The notes under the pieces: model-generated
Databases searched by the model: none
What the model was told of the DNA's origin: nothing
What the model saw: only the letters and a program-made list of their open reading frames with translations
Position numbers and translations under genes: made by a program
In this document: piece after piece, positions 40,228 to 50,681 of the stretch
How the letters are laid out: every line of letters starts with the position of its first letter
Numbering within the stretch: the stretch's first letter is position 1
NCBI GenBank assembly: GCA_009912175.1
Contig: WNDQ01000008.1
Coordinates: 33,411-97,410 of the forward strand
DNA from: Paracidovorax wautersii
GTDB lineage: Bacteria; Pseudomonadota; Gammaproteobacteria; Burkholderiales; Burkholderiaceae_C
DNA length: 64,000 bases
Direction: 5' to 3'

Positions 40228-41702
40228 CGACATTGGCAATGAGCTGGGACGAATGGGCGCAGCACGACGCGCTGGGCCTGGCCGAGCGGGTGCGCAGCGG
40301 CGAGGTGACGCCGCGCGAGCTGGCGCAGCAGACCGTCGCCGCCGTGGCGCGGGTCAATCCGGCCATCAGTGCCGTGGTCGAGCTGTTCGACGACGTGGTG
40401 GCCGATCCGCTGCGCGACGGGCTGAACCCCAACGGCCCGTTCGCCGGCGTGCCTTTCCTGATGAAAGACCTGGGCCCCACGCTCAAGGGCCGGCTGCAGG
40501 AGCAGGGCTCGCTGCTGATGAAGGGCAACCGCGCCACCGAAGACACCTACCTGACGGGCCGCATGCGCCAGGCCGGCCTGAACCTGATCGGGCGCACCAC
40601 CACGCCCGAATTCGGCCTGTGCAGCTCGGCCGAGAACCCGGACGTCTACGTCACGGGCAACCCCTGGAACACCGACTACACCACCTGCGGCTCCTCGGCC
40701 GGCACCGCCGCCGCGGTGGCCGCGGGCGTGCTGCCGCTGTCGCATGCCACCGACGGCGGTGGTTCGATCCGTATCCCGGCCGGTTTCAACGGCAACATCG
40801 GGCTCAAGCCCTCGCGCGGCGTGTTCTCGATCGCGCCCAAGGCGTCGGACCTGACGGGGCTGGTGTCGATCCAGGGCTGCCACAGCCGCACGGTGCGCGA
40901 CACCGCCGCCTTCGTCGACGCCTGCCGGGGCGGCGCGCCGGGCGAGTTCATGCCCTACTGGACGACGCCCGAGCCCTACACGGCGCTGATCCAGCGTGAC
41001 CCGGGCCGCCTGCGCATCGCGCTGTCGCACGAATGGGGCGACTACCGCGCCGAGCCGCAACTGGTCGGCGAACTGGAAAAAGCCGGCCGGCTGCTCGAAA
41101 GCCTGGGCCACCAGGTCGAATGGGCGCTGCCGCAGGTCGATTTCCGTGCCGCCTTTGCCGCGCAGACCACCTGCTACATCAGCAATTTTTCGCAAAGCGT
41201 GTCCAACCTGCTGGCCGAGCGTGGCCTGGCGCAGCCGCCCGAAGGGCTGATCGAGCCGATCACCCGCAAGACCTGGGAAGCCGGGCGCGACCTCAGCTAC
41301 GCCGAGCGCTACCGCATGCAGACGGTGTTCAACACCACCGCGCGCGGCTTCGGCGAGTTCTTCGAGCAGTGGGACATCATCCTGACGCCGATCACCGCGC
41401 TGCCCACGCCGCGTGTGGGCACCACCGAGTACCTGACGATCAGCGACAACCCGTCGGTGCACGACTGGTTCGCCAACCTCTGGCACTTTTTTGCCTACAC
41501 GCCGCTGTCCAACCTGTGCGGCATCCCGGCGATCTCGCTGCCGCTGGGCGAGCAGGCCAACGGGTTGCCCTTCGGCATCCAGGCCCAGACGCGACAGGCC
41601 GGCGACGGTCTGCTGCTGCAACTGGCCGCGCAAATCGAACGCGCCCTTGGCGGGCGCTGGAACGGCGGACGGCGGCCCGCCGTGCACGTGACGCGCGACT
41701 GA
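40224..41702 (+). CDS. Amidase (amidase signature family)
   Basis: 492-residue cytoplasmic hydrolase of carboxylic amides, using the Ser-cisSer-Lys triad. The lysine is in PFLMKDLG, the cis-serine region in TCGSSAGTAAAVAAG and the nucleophile in TDGGGSIRIPAG. AAGGAG at 40211-40216 and the ATGA overlap with the ATPase stop show tight coupling. Placed last in the importer operon, it probably cleaves the imported peptide- or amide-type substrate. It could also be annotated as a 6-aminohexanoate-cyclic-dimer-type amidase; the sequence alone does not settle the substrate. Confidence 0.9.
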   Translation: MTTLAMSWDEWAQHDALGLAERVRSGEVTPRELAQQTVAAVARVNPAISAVVELFDDVVADPLRDGLNPNGPFAGVPFLMKDLGPTLKGRLQEQGSLLMKGNRATEDTYLTGRMRQAGLNLIGRTTTPEFGLCSSAENPDVYVTGNPWNTDYTTCGSSAGTAAAVAAGVLPLSHATDGGGSIRIPAGFNGNIGLKPSRGVFSIAPKASDLTGLVSIQGCHSRTVRDTAAFVDACRGGAPGEFMPYWTTPEPYTALIQRDPGRLRIALSHEWGDYRAEPQLVGELEKAGRLLESLGHQVEWALPQVDFRAAFAAQTTCYISNFSQSVSNLLAERGLAQPPEGLIEPITRKTWEAGRDLSYAERYRMQTVFNTTARGFGEFFEQWDIILTPITALPTPRVGTTEYLTISDNPSVHDWFANLWHFFAYTPLSNLCGIPAISLPLGEQANGLPFGIQAQTRQAGDGLLLQLAAQIERALGGRWNGGRRPAVHVTRD

Positions 41703-41756
41703 TCCTTCCCTTTCCTGCGCTTCGGCGCCTGCGCTCTGGTCGCCGGTCAAAACCGG

Positions 41757-42452
41757 ATGGGACCAGGGCAGGGCCGCTGCATGCCCGCCCCCGGCTTGTC
41801 GTCCATGGCTCCACCTTCCTCGCAATCCACCGCCCGCCCGCTGTCCACGCCATCCCGGCAGGCGGCGGACGTGCCGGCACGCGCGCCCTGGCTGCAAGGC
41901 ATGCTCGACATTGGCGGCCCGGCGCTGGGCACGGTCGCGGTTGGCCTGGTCACGGGCGTGGCCATGGCCAAGAGCGGGCTGGCCCTGCCCGTGGCGCTGG
42001 CGATCTCGCTGCTGGTGTTCTCCAGCGCGCCGCAACTGGCCTGCCTGCCGCTCATCCTGGCCGGCGCACCGGTCTGGGTGATCTTTGCCACGGCCTGCGT
42101 GCTCAACATGCGTTTTGTCGTCTTCAGCGCCTATTGGCGCCCTTACTTCGCCCATCTGGGGCGCGGGCGGCGCATCGGGCTGGCCTATCTGGCGGGCGAT
42201 CCCATCTTGGCGGCCATGATCCGTCGTTACCCGCAGCCCGCGCCAGGGCAGGTCGGCTTCTTTCTGGGCGCGGCCCTGCCCATGGTGGTGGATCGGCGCA
42301 CGGCGGCCTCGGCGACAGTGGCCGCCGGCGTGGCAACGGCGGCGGCTGCGCTGCCCTTCGGTCTGAACGTGGTGATGGCGCTGGCCGTGGCCGTGGCGGC
42401 GGGCATCTGGCTCGACCGCCGCCAGGGCCGGCGCGTGGATGCGGCCCCATGA
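41757..42452 (+). CDS. azlC: AzlC family branched-chain amino acid export protein
   Basis: Large subunit of the two-component AzlCD/YgaZH-type exporter, inner membrane, about seven segments in 231 residues. Characteristic stretches: LVFSSAPQLACLPLILAGAP, then CVLNMRFVVFSAYWRPYF, and LAYLAGDPIL. The Ser/Pro-rich first 45 residues are variable; ATG 41781 or 41805 are alternative starts, none with a clear ribosome site. The stop overlaps the azlD start (ATGA). Substrate class inferred from family. Confidence 0.85.
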   Translation: MGPGQGRCMPAPGLSSMAPPSSQSTARPLSTPSRQAADVPARAPWLQGMLDIGGPALGTVAVGLVTGVAMAKSGLALPVALAISLLVFSSAPQLACLPLILAGAPVWVIFATACVLNMRFVVFSAYWRPYFAHLGRGRRIGLAYLAGDPILAAMIRRYPQPAPGQVGFFLGAALPMVVDRRTAASATVAAGVATAAAALPFGLNVVMALAVAVAAGIWLDRRQGRRVDAAP

Positions 42453-42799
42453 AGGCATTCCTGGAACAGGCGACCAGCCTGGGCTGGTACCCCTGGCTGG
42501 CGGTCGCGGCCCTGGTGGCCTCGACCGTGCTGGCACGCGCCGCCTTCCTGCTGTCGGCGCGCGACTGGCGCCTGCCGCCCTGGCTGCAGCAGGGGCTGCG
42601 CCATGCGCCCCTGGCCACGCTCATGGCCATCGTCGCTCCGGCCGTGTGGCAGTCTGACACCATGGCCGGCCCGGGCCTGGACGCGCGCTGGCTGGCGCTG
42701 GCCGTCTGCGCCGGCTGGTTCTTCGGCGTGCGCCGCAGTGTCACGGGCGCGATGCTGATGGGCGCGCTGGCCTATTTGGCGGCACGCATGCTGGGGTGA
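42449..42799 (+). CDS. azlD: AzlD family small transport subunit
   Basis: 116-residue inner-membrane protein with about four hydrophobic segments, the small partner of AzlC. Typical segments: LVASTVLARAAFLLSARDWR, LRHAPLATLMAIVAPAVW and the C-terminal GAMLMGALAYLAARML. It begins in a four-base overlap with azlC, so the two are translationally coupled and form one exporter. Confidence 0.85.
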   Translation: MKAFLEQATSLGWYPWLAVAALVASTVLARAAFLLSARDWRLPPWLQQGLRHAPLATLMAIVAPAVWQSDTMAGPGLDARWLALAVCAGWFFGVRRSVTGAMLMGALAYLAARMLG

Positions 42800-42845
42800 G
42801 CCGGCCGTGTGGGCGCGGTCGCGATGCCGGTTCGTCAACACGCTC

Positions 42846-42851
42846 TAAAAT
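42846..42851 (+). promoter_or_regulatory. Possible -10 element of ispD-ispF
   Basis: TAAAAT 69 bp before the TTG chosen as the ispD start. No convincing -35. If real, transcription begins near 42858, which excludes the GTG 42809 and ATG 42824 starts. Confidence 0.35.
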
Positions 42852-42919
42852 CGGCGACCCAGGCAGCCGGCACGAGCCGTGCTGCCGCTCTCTTTTTTGC
42901 GACTGCCGCCCCGCCTGCT

Positions 42920-43663
42920 TTGACGTCTCCATCCGCTGCTCCCCCGTCGCCTCGCCTGTGGGCCCTCGTACCCTGCGCGGGCGTGGGCAGCCGCGCGCTG
43001 CTGGGGCAGCGGGGCGTGCTGCTGCCCAAGCAGTACCAGTCCATCGCCGGCCGGCCGCTGGTGGCCCACACGGTGGCGGCGCTGGCGCAGGTTGGCCGGC
43101 TGCACGCGACGGTGGTGGTGGTGGCCCCGGGCGACGACCATGCGCAAGCCGCGTTGTCGGGCCTGCCCGCCCGCATTGCCCGCTGCGGCGGCGCCACACG
43201 CGCCGACAGCGTGCTGCAAGGCCTGTCGCACCTGCAGCAGGCCGAAGGCGCGCACGACGACGACTGGGTGCTGGTGCACGACGCCGCGCGCTGCCTGCTC
43301 CTGCCCGCGCAGGTCGACCGCCTGATCGACGCCTGCCTGGGCGATCCAGTCGGCGGCTTGCTGGCATTGCCGCTGCCCGACACCCTCAAACGCGCCGAGC
43401 ACGGCCGTGTGCAGGAAACCCAGCCACGCGCCGACAAATGGCTGGCGCAGACCCCGCAGATGTTCCGCCTGGGCCTGCTGCAGCGCGCGCTGCGCGAAGC
43501 GCCCGCCCTGGGCGCCGACGTGACCGACGAGGCCAGCGCCCTGGAAGCCCTGGGCCTGGCGCCGCGCCTGGTCGAAGGCAGTGCGCAGAACTTCAAGGTC
43601 ACCTACGCGGCCGACTTCGAGCTGGCCGAAGCCGTGCTGGGCTGGCGCGCCGGCCGCGCCTGA
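42920..43663 (+). CDS. ispD: 2-C-methyl-D-erythritol 4-phosphate cytidylyltransferase
   Basis: Third enzyme of the MEP isoprenoid pathway; couples CTP to methylerythritol phosphate in the cytoplasm. 247 residues from the TTG start. The nucleotide-binding motif is [13 protein letters not shown] followed by [16 protein letters not shown]; the substrate loop has VHDAARCLL and the C-terminus has the usual [14 protein letters not shown] 42920 is chosen because upstream starts would lie before the likely promoter and add unconserved sequence. It is followed after 43 bp by ispF, its usual neighbour. Confidence 0.92.
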   Translation: MTSPSAAPPSPRLWALVPCAGVGSRALLGQRGVLLPKQYQSIAGRPLVAHTVAALAQVGRLHATVVVVAPGDDHAQAALSGLPARIARCGGATRADSVLQGLSHLQQAEGAHDDDWVLVHDAARCLLLPAQVDRLIDACLGDPVGGLLALPLPDTLKRAEHGRVQETQPRADKWLAQTPQMFRLGLLQRALREAPALGADVTDEASALEALGLAPRLVEGSAQNFKVTYAADFELAEAVLGWRAGRA

Positions 43664-43706
43664 CCGTTCCTTTCCGCTTTTTTTGATCGACCTCCAGGAG
43701 CCCGCC

Positions 43707-44204
43707 ATGAGCCAACCCGCACTGCCCGCCATCCGCATCGGCGAAGGCTGGGACACGCACGCCCTGGTCGAAGGCCGCCCGCTGATCCTGGGCGGCGTGA
43801 CCGTGCCGTACGAGAAAGGCCTGCTCGGCCATTCCGACGCCGACGTGCTGCTGCACGCCATCACCGATGCGCTGCTGGGCGCCGCCGCCATGGGCGACAT
43901 CGGCACGCTCTTCCCCGACACCGACGCGTGCTTCAAGGGCGCCGACTCCATGGTGCTGCTGACCGAGGCCATGCGCCGCGTCGCCGCCGCCGGCTGGCGC
44001 GTCGTGAACGTCGACAGCACCATCGTCGCGCAGGCGCCCAAGCTCGCGCTCTACAAGCTGGCCATGGCCGCCAACGTGGCGCGCGCGCTGGGCATCGAGG
44101 CCGGGCAGGTCAACGTCAAGGCCAAGACGGCCGAAAAAATGGGCCCGGTCGGACTGGGGCAGAGCATGGAAGCACGTGCGGTGATCCTGCTGGCCCAGGG
44201 TTAA
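43707..44204 (+). CDS. ispF: 2-C-methyl-D-erythritol 2,4-cyclodiphosphate synthase
   Basis: Fifth enzyme of the MEP pathway; forms the cyclodiphosphate, trimeric and zinc-dependent. 165 residues, normal length. Zinc and substrate residues are in [17 protein letters not shown] and [15 protein letters not shown]; the C-terminal signature is [21 protein letters not shown] at 43695-43700 precedes the ATG. Co-transcribed with ispD. Convergent with ada; no clear terminator is visible in the 119 bp between them. Confidence 0.96.
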   Translation: MSQPALPAIRIGEGWDTHALVEGRPLILGGVTVPYEKGLLGHSDADVLLHAITDALLGAAAMGDIGTLFPDTDACFKGADSMVLLTEAMRRVAAAGWRVVNVDSTIVAQAPKLALYKLAMAANVARALGIEAGQVNVKAKTAEKMGPVGLGQSMEARAVILLAQG

Positions 44205-44323
44205 ATCGAGGCCACGACGGATCTCCGCGACTTCAGGCCCTTGTGGACACGCGACCCAACGCGGGAGCCGCTGCGGCGGGTCAGTGGCGCAGGCAGGCGA
44301 CCGTCAGCGACCAGAGGCTTGAA

Positions 44324-45451
44324 TCACTTGTCAGCGGGTTCGGGCGCAACGTCCGCCTCCCGCGCCAACAATTCGCGCTTGCGCTCCACCCCCCAGCGGT
44401 AGCCTGAAAGATCCCCGTCGCGCCGCACCACACGATGGCACGGCACGGCCACCGCCAGCCGGTTCGCCGCACAGGCCTGCGCCACCGCCCGCACCGCGCG
44501 CGGCGCGCCGATCGCCTCGGCAATCTGTGTGTAGCTCACCGTCTGGCCCGGTGCAATCTCGCGCAGCGCCTGCCACACGCGTTCCTGGAAAGCCGTGCCG
44601 CGAATGTCCAGCGGCAGCTTCAGCCCCAGCGCCGGGCGCTCCACAAAACCCACCACCTCGGCCACCCACTGCTCGAACGCCGCGTCGGCGCCCACCAGCG
44701 TGGCGCGCGGAAACTGGTCCTGCAGATCACGCACCAGCCGGTCTGCGTCGTCGCCCAGCAAGATCGCACAGACCCCGCGCGCGCTGCGCGCCACCAGAAT
44801 CGCGCCCAGCGAACACGCCGCCACCGCGAAGCGGATCTCCTGGCCGCGCCCGCCGTCGCGGTAATCGCTCGGGCGCATGCCCAGCACCGACGCGGCCGCG
44901 CTGTAGAAACGGCTGCTGGAGTGGTAGCCGGCATCAAAAATCGCGTCGGTCACGCGCGGCGGCGCGGCAAGTTCGGCCTTGCGGGTCGGGCGCCGGGCGG
45001 GCGCCGCACGGGGCGCCAGTTCGGCACGCACGCGCTGGGCCCGCTGCGCCGTCGCATAGGCTTTGGGCGTGAGCCCCGTCTCGGCCTTGAAGACCCGGTG
45101 GAAATAAAAAGGGCTCAACTCCAGACGCGCCGCCAGCTCAGCCAGTGGCACGTCGTCCTCGGCCAGCCAGCGGCAGGCCTGGGCCACCTGCTCTGCATGG
45201 CCGGTGTCCTGGCGCCGGCTGGCGCGGTAGCCGGCCGCCTCGGCCTCGGCCGGGGTGGCGAAGAACTCGACGTGGGCGCGGCTGGGCCGGCGCCCCGGCG
45301 TGCTGGGGCGGGCGTAGACGCCCGTGGTTCGCGCGGCGTAGACAAAATGGCCGTCAGCGCGCGCATCGCGCGTCAAGACCGCCTGCCAGCGTGCGTCGTC
45401 GCTGGCGTAGATAGGCGCGTCGGCAGAAAGGGGAAAGGGGTGGGTCGGCAT
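44324..45451 (-). CDS. ada: Ada-type regulator/O6-methylguanine-DNA methyltransferase lacking the N-terminal zinc cysteines
   Basis: 375 residues with E. coli Ada architecture: N-terminal methylphosphotriester domain (1-85), AraC-type HTH (about 90-190) and C-terminal methyltransferase (about 200-375). The C-terminal active-site cysteine is intact: VPCHRVVRRDG, Cys338. In the N-terminal domain, aligned FVYAARTTGVY and EFFATPAEAEAAGYR are kept, but all four zinc-binding cysteines are replaced: Ala47, Thr51, Ser78, Gln81. The HTH half carries a Pro/Arg/Ala-rich insertion near residues 148-166. It should still repair O6-alkylguanine but cannot accept methyl groups from phosphotriesters through the known mechanism. 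Confidence 0.88.
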   Translation of the reverse strand: MPTHPFPLSADAPIYASDDARWQAVLTRDARADGHFVYAARTTGVYARPSTPGRRPSRAHVEFFATPAEAEAAGYRASRRQDTGHAEQVAQACRWLAEDDVPLAELAARLELSPFYFHRVFKAETGLTPKAYATAQRAQRVRAELAPRAAPARRPTRKAELAAPPRVTDAIFDAGYHSSSRFYSAAASVLGMRPSDYRDGGRGQEIRFAVAACSLGAILVARSARGVCAILLGDDADRLVRDLQDQFPRATLVGADAAFEQWVAEVVGFVERPALGLKLPLDIRGTAFQERVWQALREIAPGQTVSYTQIAEAIGAPRAVRAVAQACAANRLAVAVPCHRVVRRDGDLSGYRWGVERKRELLAREADVAPEPADK

Positions 45452-45531
45452 GGCGTGACGTGGGCAGAGGCTGATGACCTGGACTGTAGGCCGCCCGCCG
45501 GCCCTGCGCCATGCGTTTCTTGCGCTCGAAT

Positions 45532-46320
45532 TCAGTCCGGCTTGAAACGGTGCACTTCGTCGGTGATGAGGCCATCCACGCCCAGCGCCAGCAGGCGCGC
45601 CGCCTCGGCCTCGTCGTTGACGGTGTAGCACAGCGCGCGCAGCCGGCTCTGGTGCAACGTTCGGCACACCTCGGCGGTCATGACCTTGTGGTTGGTCACC
45701 ACGGCCACGCAGTCCAGCGACCGGGCGGTGGCCAGCCAGTCCAGGCCGGTGCCCGATTCGTCCGCGGTCCACAGCGTGTCGACCAGCAGGCCGCGCGGCA
45801 GGCTGGGGTCCACCTCGCGCGCGGCGGCCAGCGACTCGGGCTTGAACGACGTCAGCAGCGGCGGGGCCACGTCGCGCGGCCAGCGCTGCTGCAGGAAACG
45901 CGCGACCAGCTCGCCGGTGCGGGCTTCGCTGCCGGGCGTGGGCTTGATCTCGATGTTCAGGGCGCTGCCGGTTGCCAGCACGAAGTGCACGATGCTTTCG
46001 AGCCGGGGCAGCGGCTCGCCCGCATAGGCCGGGCTGTGCCAGCCACCGGCGTCCAGCGCGGCCAGCAGGTTCCAGCCGATCTCGCCCGCGATGCCCGGCG
46101 CCCGCGTGGTGCGATCGAGCGTGGCGTCGTGCAGCAGAAAGAGCTGCTCGTCGGCACTGAACTTGACGTCGCACTCGAACATGCGCCAGCCGTGCGAGGC
46201 GCCGAGCCGGAAGGCGGCCAACGTGTTCTCCGGCGCCTGCTTGCCCGCGCCGCGGTGGGCAACCCAGCGCGGGTAGGGCCAGTGGTCGAAGCTGACGGCA
46301 AGAGCGGGGGCGGCGGTCAT
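45532..46320 (-). CDS. ugpQ: Glycerophosphodiester phosphodiesterase
   Basis: 262-residue enzyme hydrolysing glycerophosphodiesters to glycerol-3-phosphate and an alcohol. TIM-barrel GDPD motifs: WVAHRGAGKQAPENTLAAF with the catalytic histidine, FECDVKFSADEQLFLLHD with the second histidine and metal acids, and LNIEIKPTPG. No signal peptide, so cytoplasmic like E. coli UgpQ. It lies 43 bp after ugpC as the last gene of the ugp operon, where it would process imported diesters. Confidence 0.93.
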   Translation of the reverse strand: MTAAPALAVSFDHWPYPRWVAHRGAGKQAPENTLAAFRLGASHGWRMFECDVKFSADEQLFLLHDATLDRTTRAPGIAGEIGWNLLAALDAGGWHSPAYAGEPLPRLESIVHFVLATGSALNIEIKPTPGSEARTGELVARFLQQRWPRDVAPPLLTSFKPESLAAAREVDPSLPRGLLVDTLWTADESGTGLDWLATARSLDCVAVVTNHKVMTAEVCRTLHQSRLRALCYTVNDEAEAARLLALGVDGLITDEVHRFKPD

Positions 46321-46363
46321 GGTCGGGTCGGGTGAGGCTGGAAGGGGTGAGAGACCGGTATTG

Positions 46364-47467
<1,104 letters not shown>

Positions 47468-47532
47468 GTCGGAAAGGGGGAATGAAAGAGGTCAGGCCGC
47501 GCGGGCGGGCATTCGGGTGGGGCGGTTGGCCG

Positions 47533-48384
47533 TCATTTCTCGGTGTCGACCAGGCCCTTGACGAACCACTTCTGCATCAGCAGCACCACCACGGCCGGCG
47601 GCAGCATGGCCAGCAGGGCGGTGGCCATGACGATATTCCAGGGCGTCTGGCCGTCGCCGCCGGCGATCATGCGTTTGATGCCGATGACCACCGGGTACAT
47701 GTCCTCGCTGGTGGTGGCCAGCAGCGGCCACAGGTACTGGTTCCAGCCGTAGATGAACTGGATGACGAACAGCGCCGCGATCGAGGTCTTGGACAGCGGC
47801 ACCAGGATGTCCTTGAAGAACCGCATGGCGCCGGCGCCGTCCATGCGCGCCGCCTCCACCAGTTCGTCGGGCACGGTCAGGAAGAACTGGCGGAACAGGA
47901 AGGTGGCCGTGGCCGAGGCGATCAGCGGAATCGTCAGGCCCGCGTAGCTGTTGAGCATGCCCAGGTCCGAGACGATCTGGTAGGTGGGCGTGATGCGCAC
48001 TTCAACGGGCAGCATCAGCGTGATGAAGATCAGCCAGAAGCACAGCCCGCGCAGCGGAAAGCGGAAGTACACCACGGCAAAGGCCGACAGCAGCGAGATC
48101 GCGATCTTGCCGAAGGTGATGACCAGCGCGGTGACCAGGCTCACCCACATCATGCGGCCCACCGGCGCGGTCGAGCCCGCCCCCGAGTAGTCGCCCAGCA
48201 GCGCGGCCTTGTAGGTTTCCCAGAAGTGCGGCCCCGGCAGCAGCGGCATGGGGGCCTGCACGATTTCCTGCGTGGTGTGGGTAGAGGCGACGAAGGCCAG
48301 GTACAGCGGAAAAGCCACGATGACCACGCCCAGGATCATGATGGCGTGGGCCAGCAGGCCCAGTGTCAGGCGACGTTCGACCAT
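47533..48384 (-). CDS. ugpE: sn-glycerol-3-phosphate ABC transporter permease UgpE
   Basis: 283-residue inner-membrane permease with about six segments. The EAA loop is [20 protein letters not shown] followed by [12 protein letters not shown], and the C-terminus is [13 protein letters not shown], close to E. coli UgpE. The start overlaps the ugpA stop by one base (TGATG), so the two permeases are translationally coupled. Confidence 0.93.
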   Translation of the reverse strand: MVERRLTLGLLAHAIMILGVVIVAFPLYLAFVASTHTTQEIVQAPMPLLPGPHFWETYKAALLGDYSGAGSTAPVGRMMWVSLVTALVITFGKIAISLLSAFAVVYFRFPLRGLCFWLIFITLMLPVEVRITPTYQIVSDLGMLNSYAGLTIPLIASATATFLFRQFFLTVPDELVEAARMDGAGAMRFFKDILVPLSKTSIAALFVIQFIYGWNQYLWPLLATTSEDMYPVVIGIKRMIAGGDGQTPWNIVMATALLAMLPPAVVVLLMQKWFVKGLVDTEK

Positions 48385-49265
48385 CAGTAGTTCACCTTCT
48401 TTTCGACGTAGCGGAATTGGACGACGGTCAGCGCGATCACGATCAGCATCAGCACCACCGACTGCGCGGCCGAGCCGCCCAGGTCCATGGCCTTGAAGCC
48501 GTCGTAGTAGACCTTGTAGACCAGGATGGCCGTGTCCTTGCCCGGGCCGCCCTGCGTGGCCGCATCGACGATGGCGAAGGTGTCGAAGAAGGCGTAGACC
48601 ATGTTGATGACCAGCAGGAAGAACGTCGTGGGCGAGAGCAGCGGGAACTGCACCGACCAGAAGCGCCGCCAGGGGCCGGCGCCGTCGATGGCGGCCGCCT
48701 CGATCAGCGACTTGGGAATGGACTGCAGCCCGGCCAGGAAGAACAGGAAGTTGTAGGAAATCTGCTTCCACACGGCGGCCATGACGATCAGCGTCATGGC
48801 CTGGCCGCCGTTGAGCAGGTGGTTCCAGTCATAGCCGAACTTGGCCAGCGCGAAGGCGACCACGCCGATGGACGGCGAGAACATGAAGACCCACAGTACG
48901 GCCGCCACGGCGGGAGCCACGGCATAGGGCAGGATCAGCATGGTCTTGTAGAAGGTCGCCGCGCGCACCACGCGGTCGGCAAACACCGCCAGCAGCAGCG
49001 ACAGCGCAATGCCGATGGAGGCCACGAGCACCGAGAACACGGCCGTGGTGGCAAACGAGTCCACGTAGCCGGGGTCGCTGAAGAGCGTGCGGAAATTGTC
49101 CAGGCCGACCCATTCGGTCGAGGTGCCGAAGGCGTCCTGCATCTGCAGCGACTGCAACAGGGCCTGGCTGGCCGGCCAGAAGAAAAAGACCAGGATCACC
49201 GCCATCTGCGGGGCGATCAACGCCCAGGGCAGCCAGGCGGACTTGAAGCGGACGCGTTTTTCCAT
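48384..49265 (-). CDS. ugpA: sn-glycerol-3-phosphate ABC transporter permease UgpA
   Basis: 293-residue inner-membrane permease with six membrane segments. N-terminal [23 protein letters not shown] loop [20 protein letters not shown]; the periplasmic loop near TM1 has [16 protein letters not shown], as in UgpA. It pairs with UgpE and follows ugpB by 102 bp. Confidence 0.93.
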   Translation of the reverse strand: MEKRVRFKSAWLPWALIAPQMAVILVFFFWPASQALLQSLQMQDAFGTSTEWVGLDNFRTLFSDPGYVDSFATTAVFSVLVASIGIALSLLLAVFADRVVRAATFYKTMLILPYAVAPAVAAVLWVFMFSPSIGVVAFALAKFGYDWNHLLNGGQAMTLIVMAAVWKQISYNFLFFLAGLQSIPKSLIEAAAIDGAGPWRRFWSVQFPLLSPTTFFLLVINMVYAFFDTFAIVDAATQGGPGKDTAILVYKVYYDGFKAMDLGGSAAQSVVLMLIVIALTVVQFRYVEKKVNY

Positions 49266-49367
49266 GGAGTCAACAAAGCGGTAGGGGCGTCTTGCGAGGG
49301 GCGTCGGTCAGGACGACAGACCCCGCCCGGCCAGTCAGGGCGGGCGTGGTTGCGTGTCTGTGTACGG

Positions 49368-50681
49368 TCAGTTTTTATTGGCGCGCTGGAAACGTTCGAT
49401 CTGCTCGTTGCCGCGCTTGACGATGGCGTCCAGCGCTTCCTTGGCCGTCTTCTTGCCGGCCCAGACCTGTTCGAGTTCCTCGTCCTCGATGGCGCGGATC
49501 TGCAGGTAGTTACCCAGGCGGATGCCGCGGCTCTTGTCGGTCACCTTGCGGATCATCTGCGTGACGGCCACGTCGGTGCCGGGGTTCTGCTGGTAGAAGC
49601 CGGACTTGTCGGTGAGCTCGTAGGCGGCCATGGTCACCGGCAGGTAGCCGGTGCGCTTGTGGCTGGCCGACTGCACTTCAGGTGTGGAGATGAACTGGAA
49701 GAACTTGGCCACGCCCTTGTAGTGGTCGGCGGGCTTGCCGGACATCACCCACAGGCTGGCGCCGCCGATGATGGTGTTCTGCGGCGCGCCGGGCACGTCG
49801 GGGTAGTAGGGCAGCGCGGCCAGGCCGTACTGGAACTTGGCGTTCTTGGAGACGTTGCCGTAGAAGCCCGACGAGGTCGTGATCATGGCGCACTCGCCCG
49901 AGACGAAGCTGGCTTCAGGCGTGTTGCTGCGGCCCTTGTAGACGAACAGGCCCTGCTTGGCCATGTTGGCCAGGTTCTCGATGTGGCGCTGGTGCAGCGG
50001 CGAGTCGACCTTCAGGCGCGCGTCCATGCCCTGCAGGCCGTTGGCCTTGGTGGCGAACTCCACGTTGTGCCAGGCCGAGAAGCTCTCGACCTGCGTCCAG
50101 TTCTGCCAGGCGGTGGTGAAGGGGCAGCGGTGGCCCAAGGCCTTGAGCTTGGCGGCGGCGGCCACCACTTCAGGCCAGGTCGAGGGCGCCTTGTCGGTGG
50201 GCAGGCCGGCGGCCTTGAAGGCGTCCTTGTTGAAATAGAAGATGGTGGTCGAGCTGTTGAAGGGGAAGCTCAGCATCTGGCCGTTGGGCGCCGTGTAGTA
50301 GCTGGCCACGGCGGGAATGTAGACGCTGGGGTCGAACTTCACGCCCGCGTCCTTCATCACCTGCGCCACCGGCACGATGGCGCCCTTGCTGGCCATCATG
50401 GTGGCCGTGCCCACTTCGAACACCTGCAGGATGTCGGGCGCATTGCCGGCGCGGAAGGCGGCGATCGAGGCCGTCATCGATTCGTCGTAGGTGCCCTTGT
50501 AGGTCGGCACGATCTTGTAGTCGGTCTGGCTCTCGTTGAACTGGCGCGCCAGGTCGTTGACCCATTCGCCGTTGACGGCGGTCATCGAGTGCCACCACTG
50601 GATCTCGGTGACGGCGTGGGCGGGCAGTGCGGCCAGCGCCAGGCCTGCGGCCGCGGCGAAGGATTTCAGGGGGATGCGCAT
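49368..50681 (-). CDS. ugpB: sn-glycerol-3-phosphate-binding periplasmic protein
   Basis: 437-residue periplasmic binding protein of the MalE-like class I family. The signal peptide MRIPLKSFAAAAGLALAALP ends before AHAVTEIQWW. It shares with E. coli UgpB the WWHSMTAVNGEWVNDLA opening, the ligand region around SSGFYGNVSKNAKFQYG and the C-terminal AIVKRGNEQIERFQRANK. AGGAG precedes the ATG. First gene of the operon; a Pho box lies about 150-195 bp upstream. Binds glycerol-3-phosphate and glycerophosphodiesters for use as phosphate source. Confidence 0.95.
   Translation of the reverse strand: MRIPLKSFAAAAGLALAALPAHAVTEIQWWHSMTAVNGEWVNDLARQFNESQTDYKIVPTYKGTYDESMTASIAAFRAGNAPDILQVFEVGTATMMASKGAIVPVAQVMKDAGVKFDPSVYIPAVASYYTAPNGQMLSFPFNSSTTIFYFNKDAFKAAGLPTDKAPSTWPEVVAAAAKLKALGHRCPFTTAWQNWTQVESFSAWHNVEFATKANGLQGMDARLKVDSPLHQRHIENLANMAKQGLFVYKGRSNTPEASFVSGECAMITTSSGFYGNVSKNAKFQYGLAALPYYPDVPGAPQNTIIGGASLWVMSGKPADHYKGVAKFFQFISTPEVQSASHKRTGYLPVTMAAYELTDKSGFYQQNPGTDVAVTQMIRKVTDKSRGIRLGNYLQIRAIEDEELEQVWAGKKTAKEALDAIVKRGNEQIERFQRANKN

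Noticed and set aside
42809..42919. Longer ispD N-terminus from GTG 42809 or ATG 42824
   Set aside because: The added residues are not conserved, no ribosome site is seen, and a likely -10 element lies inside this stretch.
44205..44323. Terminator between convergent ispF and ada
   Set aside because: No stem with adequate pairing and T-run could be found by eye.
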